Source: JABWCQ01 sp964587105 (GTDB lineage: Bacteria > Electryoneota > RPQS01). From it: a stretch of DNA of 64,000 nt. Location of the stretch: contig CAZPKG010000010.1 in assembly GCA_964587105.1 (NCBI GenBank), positions 62,001 to 126,000 on the forward strand. The letters are read 5' to 3'. Numbering within the stretch: the first letter of the stretch is position 1; each line of letters begins with the position of its first letter. Below the pieces are notes generated by a model. It was not told the origin of the DNA. It saw only the letters and a program-made list of their open reading frames with translations, and did no database searches. A program made the position numbers and the translations under genes. Shown here in pieces: positions 33,326 to 42,244 of this stretch.

Positions 33326-35986
33326 ATGACCGCTGCAGAAATCCGCCATCAATTCCTTGAGTTCTTTCGCGAACGACAACATCTGATTGTTCCTTCCGCT
33401 CCCGTCGTTCCGCAAGACGACCCGACGCTGCTGTTTACGAATGCGGGTATGAATCAGTTCAAACCCTATTTCCTCGGTTTGGCGAAACCTGCGGCGACCC
33501 GTATTGCCGACACTCAAAAGTGCATTCGTGTGTCGGGCAAGCATAATGACTTGGAAGAGGTCGGCGTTTCACCGTATCATCATACGTTTTTTGAGATGCT
33601 CGGCAATTGGAGTTTTGGCGATTATTTCAAGCAGGAATCGATTCGTTGGGGCTGGGAGTTGATGACTGAGGTCTTCAAACTTCCCAAAGACAAGATGTAT
33701 GCTACCGTCTATGAAACGGACGATGAAGCGGAGCATATCTGGCGTTCGGAAACCGACATTATTCCGTCGCACGTGCTTCGATTTGGAAAGAAAGATAATT
33801 GGTGGTCCATGGGCGATACAGGGCCCTGCGGACCCTGTACGGAAATTCATATTGATCGCGGACCTGAGTTTGACAGCGACCCGAACGCCTTCGTGAATAG
33901 CGGCTCGCGTCGCTACATCGAGTTATGGAATCATGTCTTTATTCAGTTTGACCAACAAGCTGACGGAAAGCTTGTGCAGCTTCCGGCTAAGCACGTTGAT
34001 ACGGGTGCGGGGCTGGAACGACTCGCCACGGTTTTGGGCGGGCACAAGTCAAACTATGATACGGATTTGTTTCAGCCAATTATTCAGGCGATTGTCGAAC
34101 GAACCCACAAAGCATACTCGCATGACGAATCAGGCATTCCGCATCGCGTGATTGCCGATCACTTACGCTGTCTGACTTTTGCAATTGGCGACGGAGCCAT
34201 GCCGGGAAACGAAGGGCGTGGTTATGTGCTCCGTCGCATTCTTCGGCGCGCGGCGAGATTTGGGCGGAAGGTCGAATTACACGAACCCTTCCTATATAAG
34301 CTTGTCCCCGTTCTTGTGGATACGATGGGCGATATCTTCCCGGAGATAAGAGATCGTCATGCGCACATTGCGCGCGTTATTGAAGCCGAAGAATCGCATT
34401 TCGGCAAGACTTTGGACCGAGGTCTTGAACAATTTGATTCGGTCGTTGCGGAATTGCGCAAGAGCAAATTGAGCGAAATTCCGGGCGAAGAGGTGTTCAA
34501 GCTCTATGACACGTTTGGATTCCCGTTGGACCTGACGCAGCTATTAGCAAGAGAGAACGATCTCTCCGTCGATGATGCCGGGTTTGCAAGATCAATGGAA
34601 CAGCAGCGCGCTCGAGCGCGCGCCGCAGGCTCATTCAAGTTGGGGCGCGAGGAGCTTCTCATTGAGGGCGAGTTGCCTGAAACCGAATTTACGGGCTACA
34701 CTGCGCTGGCGGTCGCAGCGGAGATTCTCCCGTTGCAATTCGATCCTGAAAATGGTCGGCTTGTCTTCACGTCTAAACTCACACCATTCTACGTTGAGTC
34801 AGGCGGTCAAGTATCCGACACGGGCAGATTGGAAATTCAGGTTGGTGATGAATTGATTGTCGCACACGTGAATGGAGTGTCTCGTCGCGATAGGGCTGTG
34901 CTCCATTTGGCAACATTAGACGGAATTTCACCAACCGTTCAGGAGGCCGTCAAGCAGAAGAAGTGGCTTGCAGCATATCTGACCGTTTCGCGTGAACATC
35001 GGTTGCCGACTGAGTACAATCATACATCCACGCACTTGCTTCACGCGGCGCTGCGCGTTGCCCTGGGCGATCATGTACACCAAGCGGGCTCGTATGTCGG
35101 CCCCGATTATTTACGTTTTGATTACACGCACTTCAACAAGCCTTCGCACGAAGAGCTTACAAACATCGAGACACAGGTCAACGACTGGATTCGCGGCAAT
35201 TTTACCGTCGCGCCCAACGTCATGCCCCTCAAAGAGGCGCAATCGCTTGGAGCCATGGCACTGTTCGGCGAAAAGTATGGCGATGAAGTACGCATGGTCG
35301 AGATTTCCGATTCTGATATGATCGTATCGCGCGAATTGTGCGGTGGCTGTCATGTGAAGCGCACCGGAGATATTGGCCTGTTTGTCATCAAAGCCGAAAC
35401 TTCCGCAGCGGCCGGCGTGCGGAGAATTGAAGCGCTTACAGGGGATTCCGCTTGGCAATACCTGACTGAACAACGCGCGAAAGTCGAAGAGTTTGTTGAG
35501 ATGCTCGGCAGCGCGGGAAGCGATCCTGCCGAGAAATTGAAACTCGCGCTGGATGAGAAACGCAAACTGCATAAGGAACTCGAGCAACTGCGCGCTCAAG
35601 CTGCGGGGAGCGCGATGCACTCTCTGGTTGCCAATGCAAAGCAGATCGGGAATATGCGCATCGTTGCGGAAAAAGTAGCCGCGCACAATCTGGATCAACT
35701 AAAAGAAATGGGTGATGCGCTGCGCGAAAGTCTCGGCAGCGGCATCGGGGTACTGGCCATGATCGTTGAAGACAAACCGTCGCTCGTGGTGGTCGTAACT
35801 CCTGATCTTGTCAAGAGCGGCTGGGACGCGACTCCGATTGTGAAAGAGCTTGCCAAACCGCTAAAAGGTGGCGGTGGAGGCAAACCGCATTTGGCAACAG
35901 CCGGAGGCAAGGATACGTCCGCGCTTAGCGCAGTATTAGCTACTGCGGCGGCGGTTATTGAGCGAATGGATCCTGCGAAAGCATAA
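33326..35986 (+). CDS. alaS: Alanine--tRNA ligase
   Basis: 886 residues, the full length. The N-terminal class II catalytic domain opens EIRHQFLEFFRERQHL and has FTNAGMNQFKPYFLG near 40. The editing domain carries the metal-binding motif TSTHLLHAAL near 565 and CGGCHVKRTGDIG near 672. The C-terminal C-Ala part includes GGGGGKPHLATAGGKD near 850. ATG 33326, 24 bases after the preceding gene. tRNA-Ala(CGC) is also encoded in the window at 23332. Confidence 0.97.
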   Translation: MTAAEIRHQFLEFFRERQHLIVPSAPVVPQDDPTLLFTNAGMNQFKPYFLGLAKPAATRIADTQKCIRVSGKHNDLEEVGVSPYHHTFFEMLGNWSFGDYFKQESIRWGWELMTEVFKLPKDKMYATVYETDDEAEHIWRSETDIIPSHVLRFGKKDNWWSMGDTGPCGPCTEIHIDRGPEFDSDPNAFVNSGSRRYIELWNHVFIQFDQQADGKLVQLPAKHVDTGAGLERLATVLGGHKSNYDTDLFQPIIQAIVERTHKAYSHDESGIPHRVIADHLRCLTFAIGDGAMPGNEGRGYVLRRILRRAARFGRKVELHEPFLYKLVPVLVDTMGDIFPEIRDRHAHIARVIEAEESHFGKTLDRGLEQFDSVVAELRKSKLSEIPGEEVFKLYDTFGFPLDLTQLLARENDLSVDDAGFARSMEQQRARARAAGSFKLGREELLIEGELPETEFTGYTALAVAAEILPLQFDPENGRLVFTSKLTPFYVESGGQVSDTGRLEIQVGDELIVAHVNGVSRRDRAVLHLATLDGISPTVQEAVKQKKWLAAYLTVSREHRLPTEYNHTSTHLLHAALRVALGDHVHQAGSYVGPDYLRFDYTHFNKPSHEELTNIETQVNDWIRGNFTVAPNVMPLKEAQSLGAMALFGEKYGDEVRMVEISDSDMIVSRELCGGCHVKRTGDIGLFVIKAETSAAAGVRRIEALTGDSAWQYLTEQRAKVEEFVEMLGSAGSDPAEKLKLALDEKRKLHKELEQLRAQAAGSAMHSLVANAKQIGNMRIVAEKVAAHNLDQLKEMGDALRESLGSGIGVLAMIVEDKPSLVVVVTPDLVKSGWDATPIVKELAKPLKGGGGGKPHLATAGGKDTSALSAVLATAAAVIERMDPAKA

Positions 35987-35987
35987 G

Positions 35988-36644
35988 ATGAGCCACAGCA
36001 ACTCCGAACAGAAGCACGGCGACCATTTGGTTATCAACGCTATTGAAAAACTTCAGCGCGCGGTTCAGGATGCCGCCGCGATGCACAGTCAACTTGCAAC
36101 CGCTTGCTTCGCCGAATTGACTGCTATTGCTGAGGCGTCAACAACTTGTTTGCGTAGCGGTGGACGCTTGTTCTTTTGCGGGAACGGCGGATCTGCAGCG
36201 GAATGTCAGCATCTGGCAACTGAATTCGTCGTCAGACTTTCAGCCCATCGTGACCGGCAAGCGCTCGCGGCTATTGCGTTGACGACCGACACGTCGTTGC
36301 TCACGGCATGCGCGAACGACTATGGATTTGATCGCATTTTCTCGCGGCAGCTTGAGGCACTAGCGCACAAAGGAGACATTGTTTACCTGCTTTCCACTTC
36401 CGGTCGCTCACAAAACTTGATCTTGGCCGCGCAGACGGCGCAAGCGATTGGCGCGAAGTGCGTGGGCTTTTTGGGCAACGGCAACACACCGCTCGATCGA
36501 TACCTTGATCATGCTTTGCGGATACCTTCTTCGTCAGGTCAGCGCGTACAAGAGGCGCATTTGCTGTGCGGACATATGCTTGTAGAACTGATTGAAGATT
36601 TGTTGCTTTCACGACCGGACGATAATTTGCGACATACTCGATGA
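35988..36644 (+). CDS. gmhA: D-sedoheptulose-7-phosphate isomerase (SIS domain)
   Basis: First enzyme of ADP-heptose synthesis for the inner core of lipopolysaccharide. SIS fold with FFCGNGGSAAECQHLATEF near 61-78, NDYGFDRIFSRQ near 108-119, STSGRSQN near 136 and the metal His region QEAHLLCGHML near 190. ATG 35988 immediately follows the alaS stop; the frame opening further upstream lies within alaS. 218 residues. It overlaps the next gene by four bases. The other heptose genes are not in the window. Confidence 0.9.
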   Translation: MSHSNSEQKHGDHLVINAIEKLQRAVQDAAAMHSQLATACFAELTAIAEASTTCLRSGGRLFFCGNGGSAAECQHLATEFVVRLSAHRDRQALAAIALTTDTSLLTACANDYGFDRIFSRQLEALAHKGDIVYLLSTSGRSQNLILAAQTAQAIGAKCVGFLGNGNTPLDRYLDHALRIPSSSGQRVQEAHLLCGHMLVELIEDLLLSRPDDNLRHTR

Positions 36645-38734
36645 CTTTTCTCAATTCGGCGTTACTTGCCGCTTTGTCTTTGGGATTGATTCCCATTTTG
36701 ATCCACCTGCTCAACCGGCAACGGTTCAAACAGGTGGATTTTCCGACTTTGCGCTTCTTGCAGGAGATGCAGCGGCAAAAGATGCGGCGTGTGCGAGTGA
36801 GGCAGTGGATACTGTTGGCCTTGCGGACGCTTGCAGTGTTAGCCTTGGTCCTCGCTATGGCAAGGCCGGTACTGCGCTCAGAGGCAAGTCTCATTGGCGG
36901 CGGTGACACTCGCACAAGTGTGGTGCTTGTGCTTGATCGATCCGCGTCGATGAGTACTGAATCACCAGGAGGCACGCGCTATCGAGATTTGCAGGTGCGC
37001 ACGCAAGAGTTGATTCAATCACTTGGTTCAAATGACGAAGTTCAAATTGTCTGGGCCGACGCTACGCCGACGGTTTTCCCGGATTCCCCAACGCAACACC
37101 GGGCATTGATTCGCGAGGCAATCGAGTCCTCGGCAGTCTCCGAAGCAAGTGGATCGATAACCGACGCAGTTGGAATTGCGCGTTCGCTTTTGGGCAAATC
37201 GCAAAACCTGTTGAAAGAAGTTTATGTATTGTCGGACTTTAGCGGAAGTGCATGGCCGGAGAAATTGCCTGATGCGCCGATCTTACCGGATGATGTGCGA
37301 CTTTATTTAGTTAAGCTTGGCTCAGCAAATGAGTCAAATGTCGGATTGACATCAGCAGAGATCACATCACGGCTTATTGCACCGGGACGCCCGGTGGAAC
37401 TTAGCTTCACTGTTGTGAATAGCGGTGCAGACGACAGTAATGACCGAATTGTAAGCGCGTATCTCGATGGAAAACGCGTTGCGCAAACGCGCGTATCCGT
37501 TCGCGCAGGCGAGGCGAGAACCGAACAAATTCGATTCGTGCCTGAGAGCGTCGGTGATTTATCTGGGTACGTTCGGCTGGAAGACACCGACGCATTTGCC
37601 GACGACGATGTACGGCGGTACGTGCTGCGTGTTCCTGCTCGACTTAATGCAGCTGTAGCCGGGGCCGATGGACCGGCTCGGCGGTTGACTGCGCTGGCAC
37701 TCGATCCAAGCGGCCGCGGCGAATCATTCGTTCACACGCTCGAACTTACATCGCAGCAACTCGAAGCGGAAGATTGGTCTGCTTTCGATGCGATCTTCAT
37801 TGTTGATGCGCCGGCGTTCAGTGGCTCATTTTCTGAGCGCGCTCGCGCATATTTGCAGTCTGGGCGCGGCCTCTTCATTACCGGCGGCCCGAACTTTGAT
37901 ATTCGCGCGCACGCAACTTGGATGCAGGAAATCGGTTTGCCCGCTCCCGTGAATGTTGAATCGCTCGGTGATCCCGGCGCGCGTTGGAACAAGGTAGATT
38001 TGGATCATCCGCTGTTTGAAGGCGTGTTTCAAGAAAAACCGACTGATGTATCACCGGACTTTCAAACGAAACTTGCGCTGTCCAAAGGCGCTTCCACTGC
38101 GGCGTCCGTAATTGAGGGTGCGGGTGGCACGCAGTTCATGGTGGAAGTGACGCAAGGTCGCGGTCGCGCACTGTTCTTGACCAGTTCACCTGATCCGCAA
38201 TGGTCATCACTTTATCGCACCGGAATCTTCTCGCCGCTGATGACTGGAAGTGCAGCTTATCTCGCGGGATTTGGCGGCGCAGGCGCGCAGTATGCTATTT
38301 CAGTCGGCGAGGGTTCTGAGTTGTTGCTTAGAAACACCGAGCATTTACAATACGATTTGGTCAAGGATGCGAACAGCGTGCGTTTAACCGCGACGCCTGT
38401 TACGGGCGGTCAACTGTTGAACCTCCCGCCGATATCATCAACGGGCGACTATTTGTTGAAGCAGGATTCAAGAACCGTTCGCCCCATCGTTGTGAACATT
38501 TCCGAACGCGAGTCAAACATCGCCCCAGTTGCGGCTGACGAGACGCTCGCACTACTCGGTGGTCAACAGATGACCTTAGCTGGAGGGCAAAATGTGCAGT
38601 CTGCAATTCGCGAAGGACGTTACGGACGAGAACTCTGGAAGTTGTTCCTCTATTTAGCGCTGGGGTTACTGATTGTGGAAATGCTGATAGCTCGCACACC
38701 AAAGCGTGACGTGCTTGCGCCTGAGCCGGCATAA
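36641..38734 (+). CDS. BatA-like membrane protein with von Willebrand A domain
   Basis: 697 residues. The N-terminus has two membrane segments with the BatA signature IPILIHLLNRQR and DFPTLRFLQ between them (about 15-45; second segment 55-75). A VWA domain follows, with the MIDAS-like DRSASMS near 103-109. The middle contains a CARDB-like region and a GATase-like fold opening FDAIFIVDAPAF near 385; a last membrane segment is near 665-685. It resembles aerotolerance-operon Bat proteins, but no MoxR-type ATPase or DUF58 gene is next to it. ATG 36641 overlaps gmhA as ATGA. Confidence 0.8.
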   Translation: MTFLNSALLAALSLGLIPILIHLLNRQRFKQVDFPTLRFLQEMQRQKMRRVRVRQWILLALRTLAVLALVLAMARPVLRSEASLIGGGDTRTSVVLVLDRSASMSTESPGGTRYRDLQVRTQELIQSLGSNDEVQIVWADATPTVFPDSPTQHRALIREAIESSAVSEASGSITDAVGIARSLLGKSQNLLKEVYVLSDFSGSAWPEKLPDAPILPDDVRLYLVKLGSANESNVGLTSAEITSRLIAPGRPVELSFTVVNSGADDSNDRIVSAYLDGKRVAQTRVSVRAGEARTEQIRFVPESVGDLSGYVRLEDTDAFADDDVRRYVLRVPARLNAAVAGADGPARRLTALALDPSGRGESFVHTLELTSQQLEAEDWSAFDAIFIVDAPAFSGSFSERARAYLQSGRGLFITGGPNFDIRAHATWMQEIGLPAPVNVESLGDPGARWNKVDLDHPLFEGVFQEKPTDVSPDFQTKLALSKGASTAASVIEGAGGTQFMVEVTQGRGRALFLTSSPDPQWSSLYRTGIFSPLMTGSAAYLAGFGGAGAQYAISVGEGSELLLRNTEHLQYDLVKDANSVRLTATPVTGGQLLNLPPISSTGDYLLKQDSRTVRPIVVNISERESNIAPVAADETLALLGGQQMTLAGGQNVQSAIREGRYGRELWKLFLYLALGLLIVEMLIARTPKRDVLAPEPA

Positions 38735-38753
38735 ACCACCCCTCCCTGAACAC

Positions 38754-38781
38754 AAAGAGGCTCTCGATTGAGAGCCTCTTT
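38754..38781. terminator. Bidirectional terminator between convergent genes
   Basis: Perfect inverted repeat AAAGAGGCTCTC-GATT-GAGAGCCTCTTT between the stop of the VWA gene (plus) and the stop of the BNR-repeat gene (minus). A/T runs at both ends of the stem let it serve both strands. Confidence 0.85.
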
Positions 38782-38800
38782 GCATTTATGACTGCTAAAC

Positions 38801-40261
38801 TTATCGTGCTATCTGAATCTTCAGCGGCAGGCTTGATTGTGCAGAGAGAATGTAAGTACCACTCGGCAGGAAACTCGGAGTATTCCAGACTCCGTTTGAG
38901 CCGACAAGTGTGGTTTGATTCACGGTACGGCCTAACATGTCAAAAAGAGTTGCCGTGATTTGGGTACCGCGCGGAAGCTCGTACTCGATGCGCCCAGTGA
39001 GAGGATTTTGGCTCAATCGCGCTCTCGATGGCGCTGATCGTCTGCGCTCGTTCACCGTCAGGCCGCGCCACGATGCATCAAAGAAGATATCGCCGTCGTC
39101 GCCGACCAGTCTTCCGCTCCAAACTGCTGCAAATCCATTTTCATTGCTTGTTCCGGAATACCCTTCGGCAACCATGAAAGCATCTGGCTCGCTTACAATC
39201 GTTTCAAGCTCCCAGGCCCACGGTTGGTCTAAAGACGTTTGGCGAAAGAGAAGTTGACCGGCTGCTGCCTGCACCTGCGCGCGAGAGTAGAACAATCCAA
39301 CAGTATTCCCGGATAACTCAAGTTCCGGCTTTGTGTCATCAAATGTGTGGTCGGTCAATTGTATTGGTTCTGACCACGATTCGCCGTTATCTGGTGAATA
39401 AATAAAATACACGTCGTGGGCCACGGATGCGCTATTACGTCGCTCATAGGCAACCATGATCGTTTCACCAAAGCCAACGATGGATGGGCTTAGTTGTTCA
39501 TAGGAGCTTGAGTCGGGTGTAAACCGACTCGACCACGATTGTCCGAGGTCGTCGGAGTAATAGAGCGTGACTTGTTCACCTATGGTGCCTGGCCTGTCGA
39601 GCGTTATCGCGGCCCAAAGCCTTTCATCATTGCCCGTCCACGTGTATGCTGCGGCGACGGTTATTGATGGACCATTATACAAGAAAGCCGAGTCAATTTC
39701 CCCATATGAGGAAAATGTCCCGGCGTGGTCTGCAGATCGACAATAACTAAAATGTACTTCGCCGAGATTATCTTGATAAACTGCGACTCCATGCAGATAT
39801 GAGTCAACAGGTTCAACTGGAGCATCCGAAACGAAATTCAAGTCATACATAAATGTGCTGTTAGGAAACACCATCACGGGATCATCATCGGGCCACTCCG
39901 TTTGAGTATGCGGAATGCGCCAAATGCCGCCTGCCTCGTCCCACATGTATGCATATTGATTATCTGAGACCGCACGAAAATGATCGTAAACTTCAATATC
40001 GAACATCAGTTCGTCGCTCACGCCCCAAGCTTCGCCGCCAATTTGAGAACGGCGCGTGAGCACGGACTGAATCCCCGAACTGCAGATTGCGCGAAATTGA
40101 CTATTGCCAATTGACGTAATGGACGGCCCGTATTCAATCCCATCTGTGCCGAACACCACAACATCCTCATCCCAATCCAATTGGGCATAGGTTGTCGGAG
40201 CGACAATTAGCGCCAATACCGTGCTAAAGAGCAGCCCAGTGTTGAAGAATTTGAATGGCAT
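38801..40261 (-). CDS. Secreted BNR-repeat (sialidase-fold) protein with T9SS-like C-terminus
   Basis: 486 residues. Signal peptide MPFKFFNTGLLFSTVLAL and on to TTYAQ. Two Asp-box (BNR) repeats are clear: YSDDLGQSWSS near 235 and YSPDNGESWSEP near 290, pointing to a beta-propeller of the sialidase/neuraminidase type; catalytic sialidase residues are not obvious. The last 75 residues (SQNPLTGRIEYELP, LFDMLGRTV, PSGTYILS) match a T9SS sorting domain, so it is probably exported. ATG 40261 lies inside asd, overlapping its end by 38 bases in another frame; GGAG nine bases upstream and the signal peptide support it. Confidence 0.82.
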   Translation of the reverse strand: MPFKFFNTGLLFSTVLALIVAPTTYAQLDWDEDVVVFGTDGIEYGPSITSIGNSQFRAICSSGIQSVLTRRSQIGGEAWGVSDELMFDIEVYDHFRAVSDNQYAYMWDEAGGIWRIPHTQTEWPDDDPVMVFPNSTFMYDLNFVSDAPVEPVDSYLHGVAVYQDNLGEVHFSYCRSADHAGTFSSYGEIDSAFLYNGPSITVAAAYTWTGNDERLWAAITLDRPGTIGEQVTLYYSDDLGQSWSSRFTPDSSSYEQLSPSIVGFGETIMVAYERRNSASVAHDVYFIYSPDNGESWSEPIQLTDHTFDDTKPELELSGNTVGLFYSRAQVQAAAGQLLFRQTSLDQPWAWELETIVSEPDAFMVAEGYSGTSNENGFAAVWSGRLVGDDGDIFFDASWRGLTVNERRRSAPSRARLSQNPLTGRIEYELPRGTQITATLFDMLGRTVNQTTLVGSNGVWNTPSFLPSGTYILSAQSSLPLKIQIAR

Positions 40262-41198
40262 TGGACGCCGCTCCTTTGCGAGTATTATCTCCCACTACCC
40301 AGAAATGCAGCCATTTTTTGTCTTGAGGATCAAGGCGAACTCGGCCTACGTGAACATCCTGTGTCCCTGCGATGCTTATCGGAGTTGAATAGTCTGTTCC
40401 ATCACAGACTAATCCGCGAAAATTCTGCAAAGCAGAACAAATCTCAGAAATGTCTGCTACGCGGTTTAGCTCAATACTCACGGCCGCGCTGTGGCCAATT
40501 TCAACGGGAACCCGCACTGACGTTGCCGACACATGCAAACCGGGACGACCAAGGATCTTTTGGATTTCCTGACTGATTTTTGTTTCTTCGCCGGTGTAAG
40601 ATGTGGCGTCGAGCGATCCGATTTCAGGGAACAAGTTCCCTGCGATTCGATGGGAGAAAACTCTTGGTTCGCTTAGGAGTCCGGCGGTTTGGTCTTTCAG
40701 TTCATCACACGCAGCAATGCCCGCGCCGCTTACACTTTGGTAGGTCGCAATGATTACTCGTCTCAGACCAATTGCTTGTTCCAACGGTGCGAGCGCCATC
40801 AAGATAACAGACGCCGAGCAATTCGGATTGGCAACGAGCCGGGTATCTGCAGAAATCGTGTTCGAATTGATCTCAGGAATCACTAACGGTACGTCATCAT
40901 TCATTCGAAACGCGCTCGAATGGTCAATTACCTTGACGCCACGATCAACAAGCCTGTGCGCCCAGTCTTTCGACAAATCCGCCGACAGTGCAAGCATTGC
41001 AAACTCGCAATGTACGTCATCGGTCAGCGAGTGCACCGGCAGGTTAATTTGGCCCATTGGCATCGTTCTGCCAGCCGATGCCGCGGATGCATAGAGCTTC
41101 AATTCAATTAGAGGCACATTCCATTCGTGCAAGACAGAGAGAGTGGTTTGACCAACCATACCTGTTGCGCCAACGATTGCCAAACGAATAGGTTTCAT
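40224..41198 (-). CDS. asd: Aspartate-semialdehyde dehydrogenase
   Basis: NADPH-dependent branch-point enzyme for lysine, diaminopimelate, threonine and methionine. The dinucleotide-binding loop is VGATGMVGQ near residues 9-17; the catalytic Cys lies in ANPNCSAS near 127-134; the substrate-binding region SVSGAG is near 160 and the active His in the IGHSAAV region near 245. 324 residues, typical. ATG 41198 overlaps the selD stop by one base (TAATG). Confidence 0.95.
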   Translation of the reverse strand: MKPIRLAIVGATGMVGQTTLSVLHEWNVPLIELKLYASAASAGRTMPMGQINLPVHSLTDDVHCEFAMLALSADLSKDWAHRLVDRGVKVIDHSSAFRMNDDVPLVIPEINSNTISADTRLVANPNCSASVILMALAPLEQAIGLRRVIIATYQSVSGAGIAACDELKDQTAGLLSEPRVFSHRIAGNLFPEIGSLDATSYTGEETKISQEIQKILGRPGLHVSATSVRVPVEIGHSAAVSIELNRVADISEICSALQNFRGLVCDGTDYSTPISIAGTQDVHVGRVRLDPQDKKWLHFWVVGDNTRKGAASNAIQILQHWAAL

Positions 41199-42241
41199 TA
41201 GGCACGCACCTCGATTCCCTTGCCATCGACAATCTCTCCGATTTGCGCAAAGAAAACACTCTTCTCGGAAAGCAATTGTTGAGCAGCATCAAGCTTATCG
41301 CGCGGCACGGCTAAAAGTAAGCCGCCTGAAGTCTGAGCGTCATATAATATCCACTGCAAAGCATCGCTCACGCCTGAAAAAGTAACGTAATCGCCCAAAT
41401 AAAGTTTGTTCATCTTTGTGCCGCCGGGTACTTTCGCTTGTTCTGCAAGCGGCCATGCTTCGTCGATCACGGGAATATTGGCTGCATTGATCACCATTTT
41501 CACGTTCGAGCCTTTCGTCATTTCAGCAGCATGCCCCAAAAATCCGTTGCCCGTAACATCGGTCGCGGACTTGATCCCGTGATCTGACAGCGCGAGCGCG
41601 GCGTCGCGATTGAGAAGCTTCATCCAAGCGATTGCAGGTGCGGCTTCCTTAACCGAAATGGACTCACTTTTCAATGCAGTCGTAATTATCCCCGTGCCCA
41701 ACGGTTTGGTGAGTAGTAGGATGTCTCCAGGGCGCGCGCAGTTGTTGCTCCAGATATTCACGGGGTTAGCAATGCCGGTAACAACCAATCCATATTTAGG
41801 TTCGGTGTCGTCAACGGTATGTCCGCCCGCGATAACGATGCCCGCTTCAAGTGCTTTGTCTGCGCCACCCCGCAAGACTTCGCGCCATAACTCCGCCGGC
41901 AAACTTTTGGGAAACGCACAAATATTGAGCGCAAAGAGCGGCCTGCCGTTCATCGCATAGACGTCGGAAAGGGCATTTGCGGCTGCGATGGCGCCATAAT
42001 CGTATGGGTCGTCCACAACAGGCGTGAAGAAATCAAGCGTTTGAATGATGACTTCACCCGACGGCAAGCGATAGGCCGTCGCATCGTCGCGGTAGTCGAA
42101 CCCTACGAGTAAGTTGTCATCCTTGCGCGTAGGCAAACCACTAAGCATGATATCCAGCACCGCTGGATCCATCTTAGAAGCTCAACCGGCGCAGCGCACG
42201 AGATGAGTGAGCTTCGTTAGCTCGTCTTTCGTGTAGGACAT
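41198..42241 (-). CDS. selD: Selenide, water dikinase; selenocysteine-containing SelD (in-frame TGA)
   Basis: Makes selenophosphate from selenide and ATP. ATG 42241 lies four bases after the lytic transglycosylase stop. Codon 20 is TGA (42184-42182) and the frame continues to a normal SelD. Read through, the N-terminus is CAGUASKMDP, aligning Sec20 with the catalytic Cys of GAGCGCKISP in E. coli SelD and keeping the essential Lys. Later family motifs: LVGFDYRDDATAY, TLDFFTPVVDDPYDYG, AGGHTVDD, LTKPLGTG. A start at ATG 42172 would lose both catalytic residues. A hairpin follows the TGA (separate entry). Sec-containing SelD proteins are known elsewhere; this makes a selAB decoding system likely in this organism. 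347 residues including Sec. Confidence 0.9.
42147..42172 (-). promoter_or_regulatory. SECIS-like hairpin for UGA decoding in selD
   Basis: Minus strand, nine bases after the TGA: AUGG AUCCAGC, loop GGU, GCUGGAU, bulged A, UCAU. The upper stem is seven perfect pairs and the lower stem four, with one bulged A. The loop starts 20 bases after UGA and carries G and U, as in bacterial SelB-binding SECIS elements such as that of E. coli fdhF. The hairpin lies within coding sequence, as bacterial SECIS elements do. Confidence 0.75.
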
Positions 42242-42244
42242 AGA

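Noticed and set aside
36301..36975. A 224-codon minus-strand frame opposite gmhA and the VWA gene.
   Set aside because: Antisense to conserved SIS and VWA motifs, Arg/Ser-rich and without a recognisable fold.
41198..42172. selD starting at ATG 42172, or selD as a pseudogene with a premature stop.
   Set aside because: That start deletes the catalytic residue and Lys. The upstream codons are in frame, match the SelD N-terminus, and the TGA is followed by a SECIS-like hairpin.
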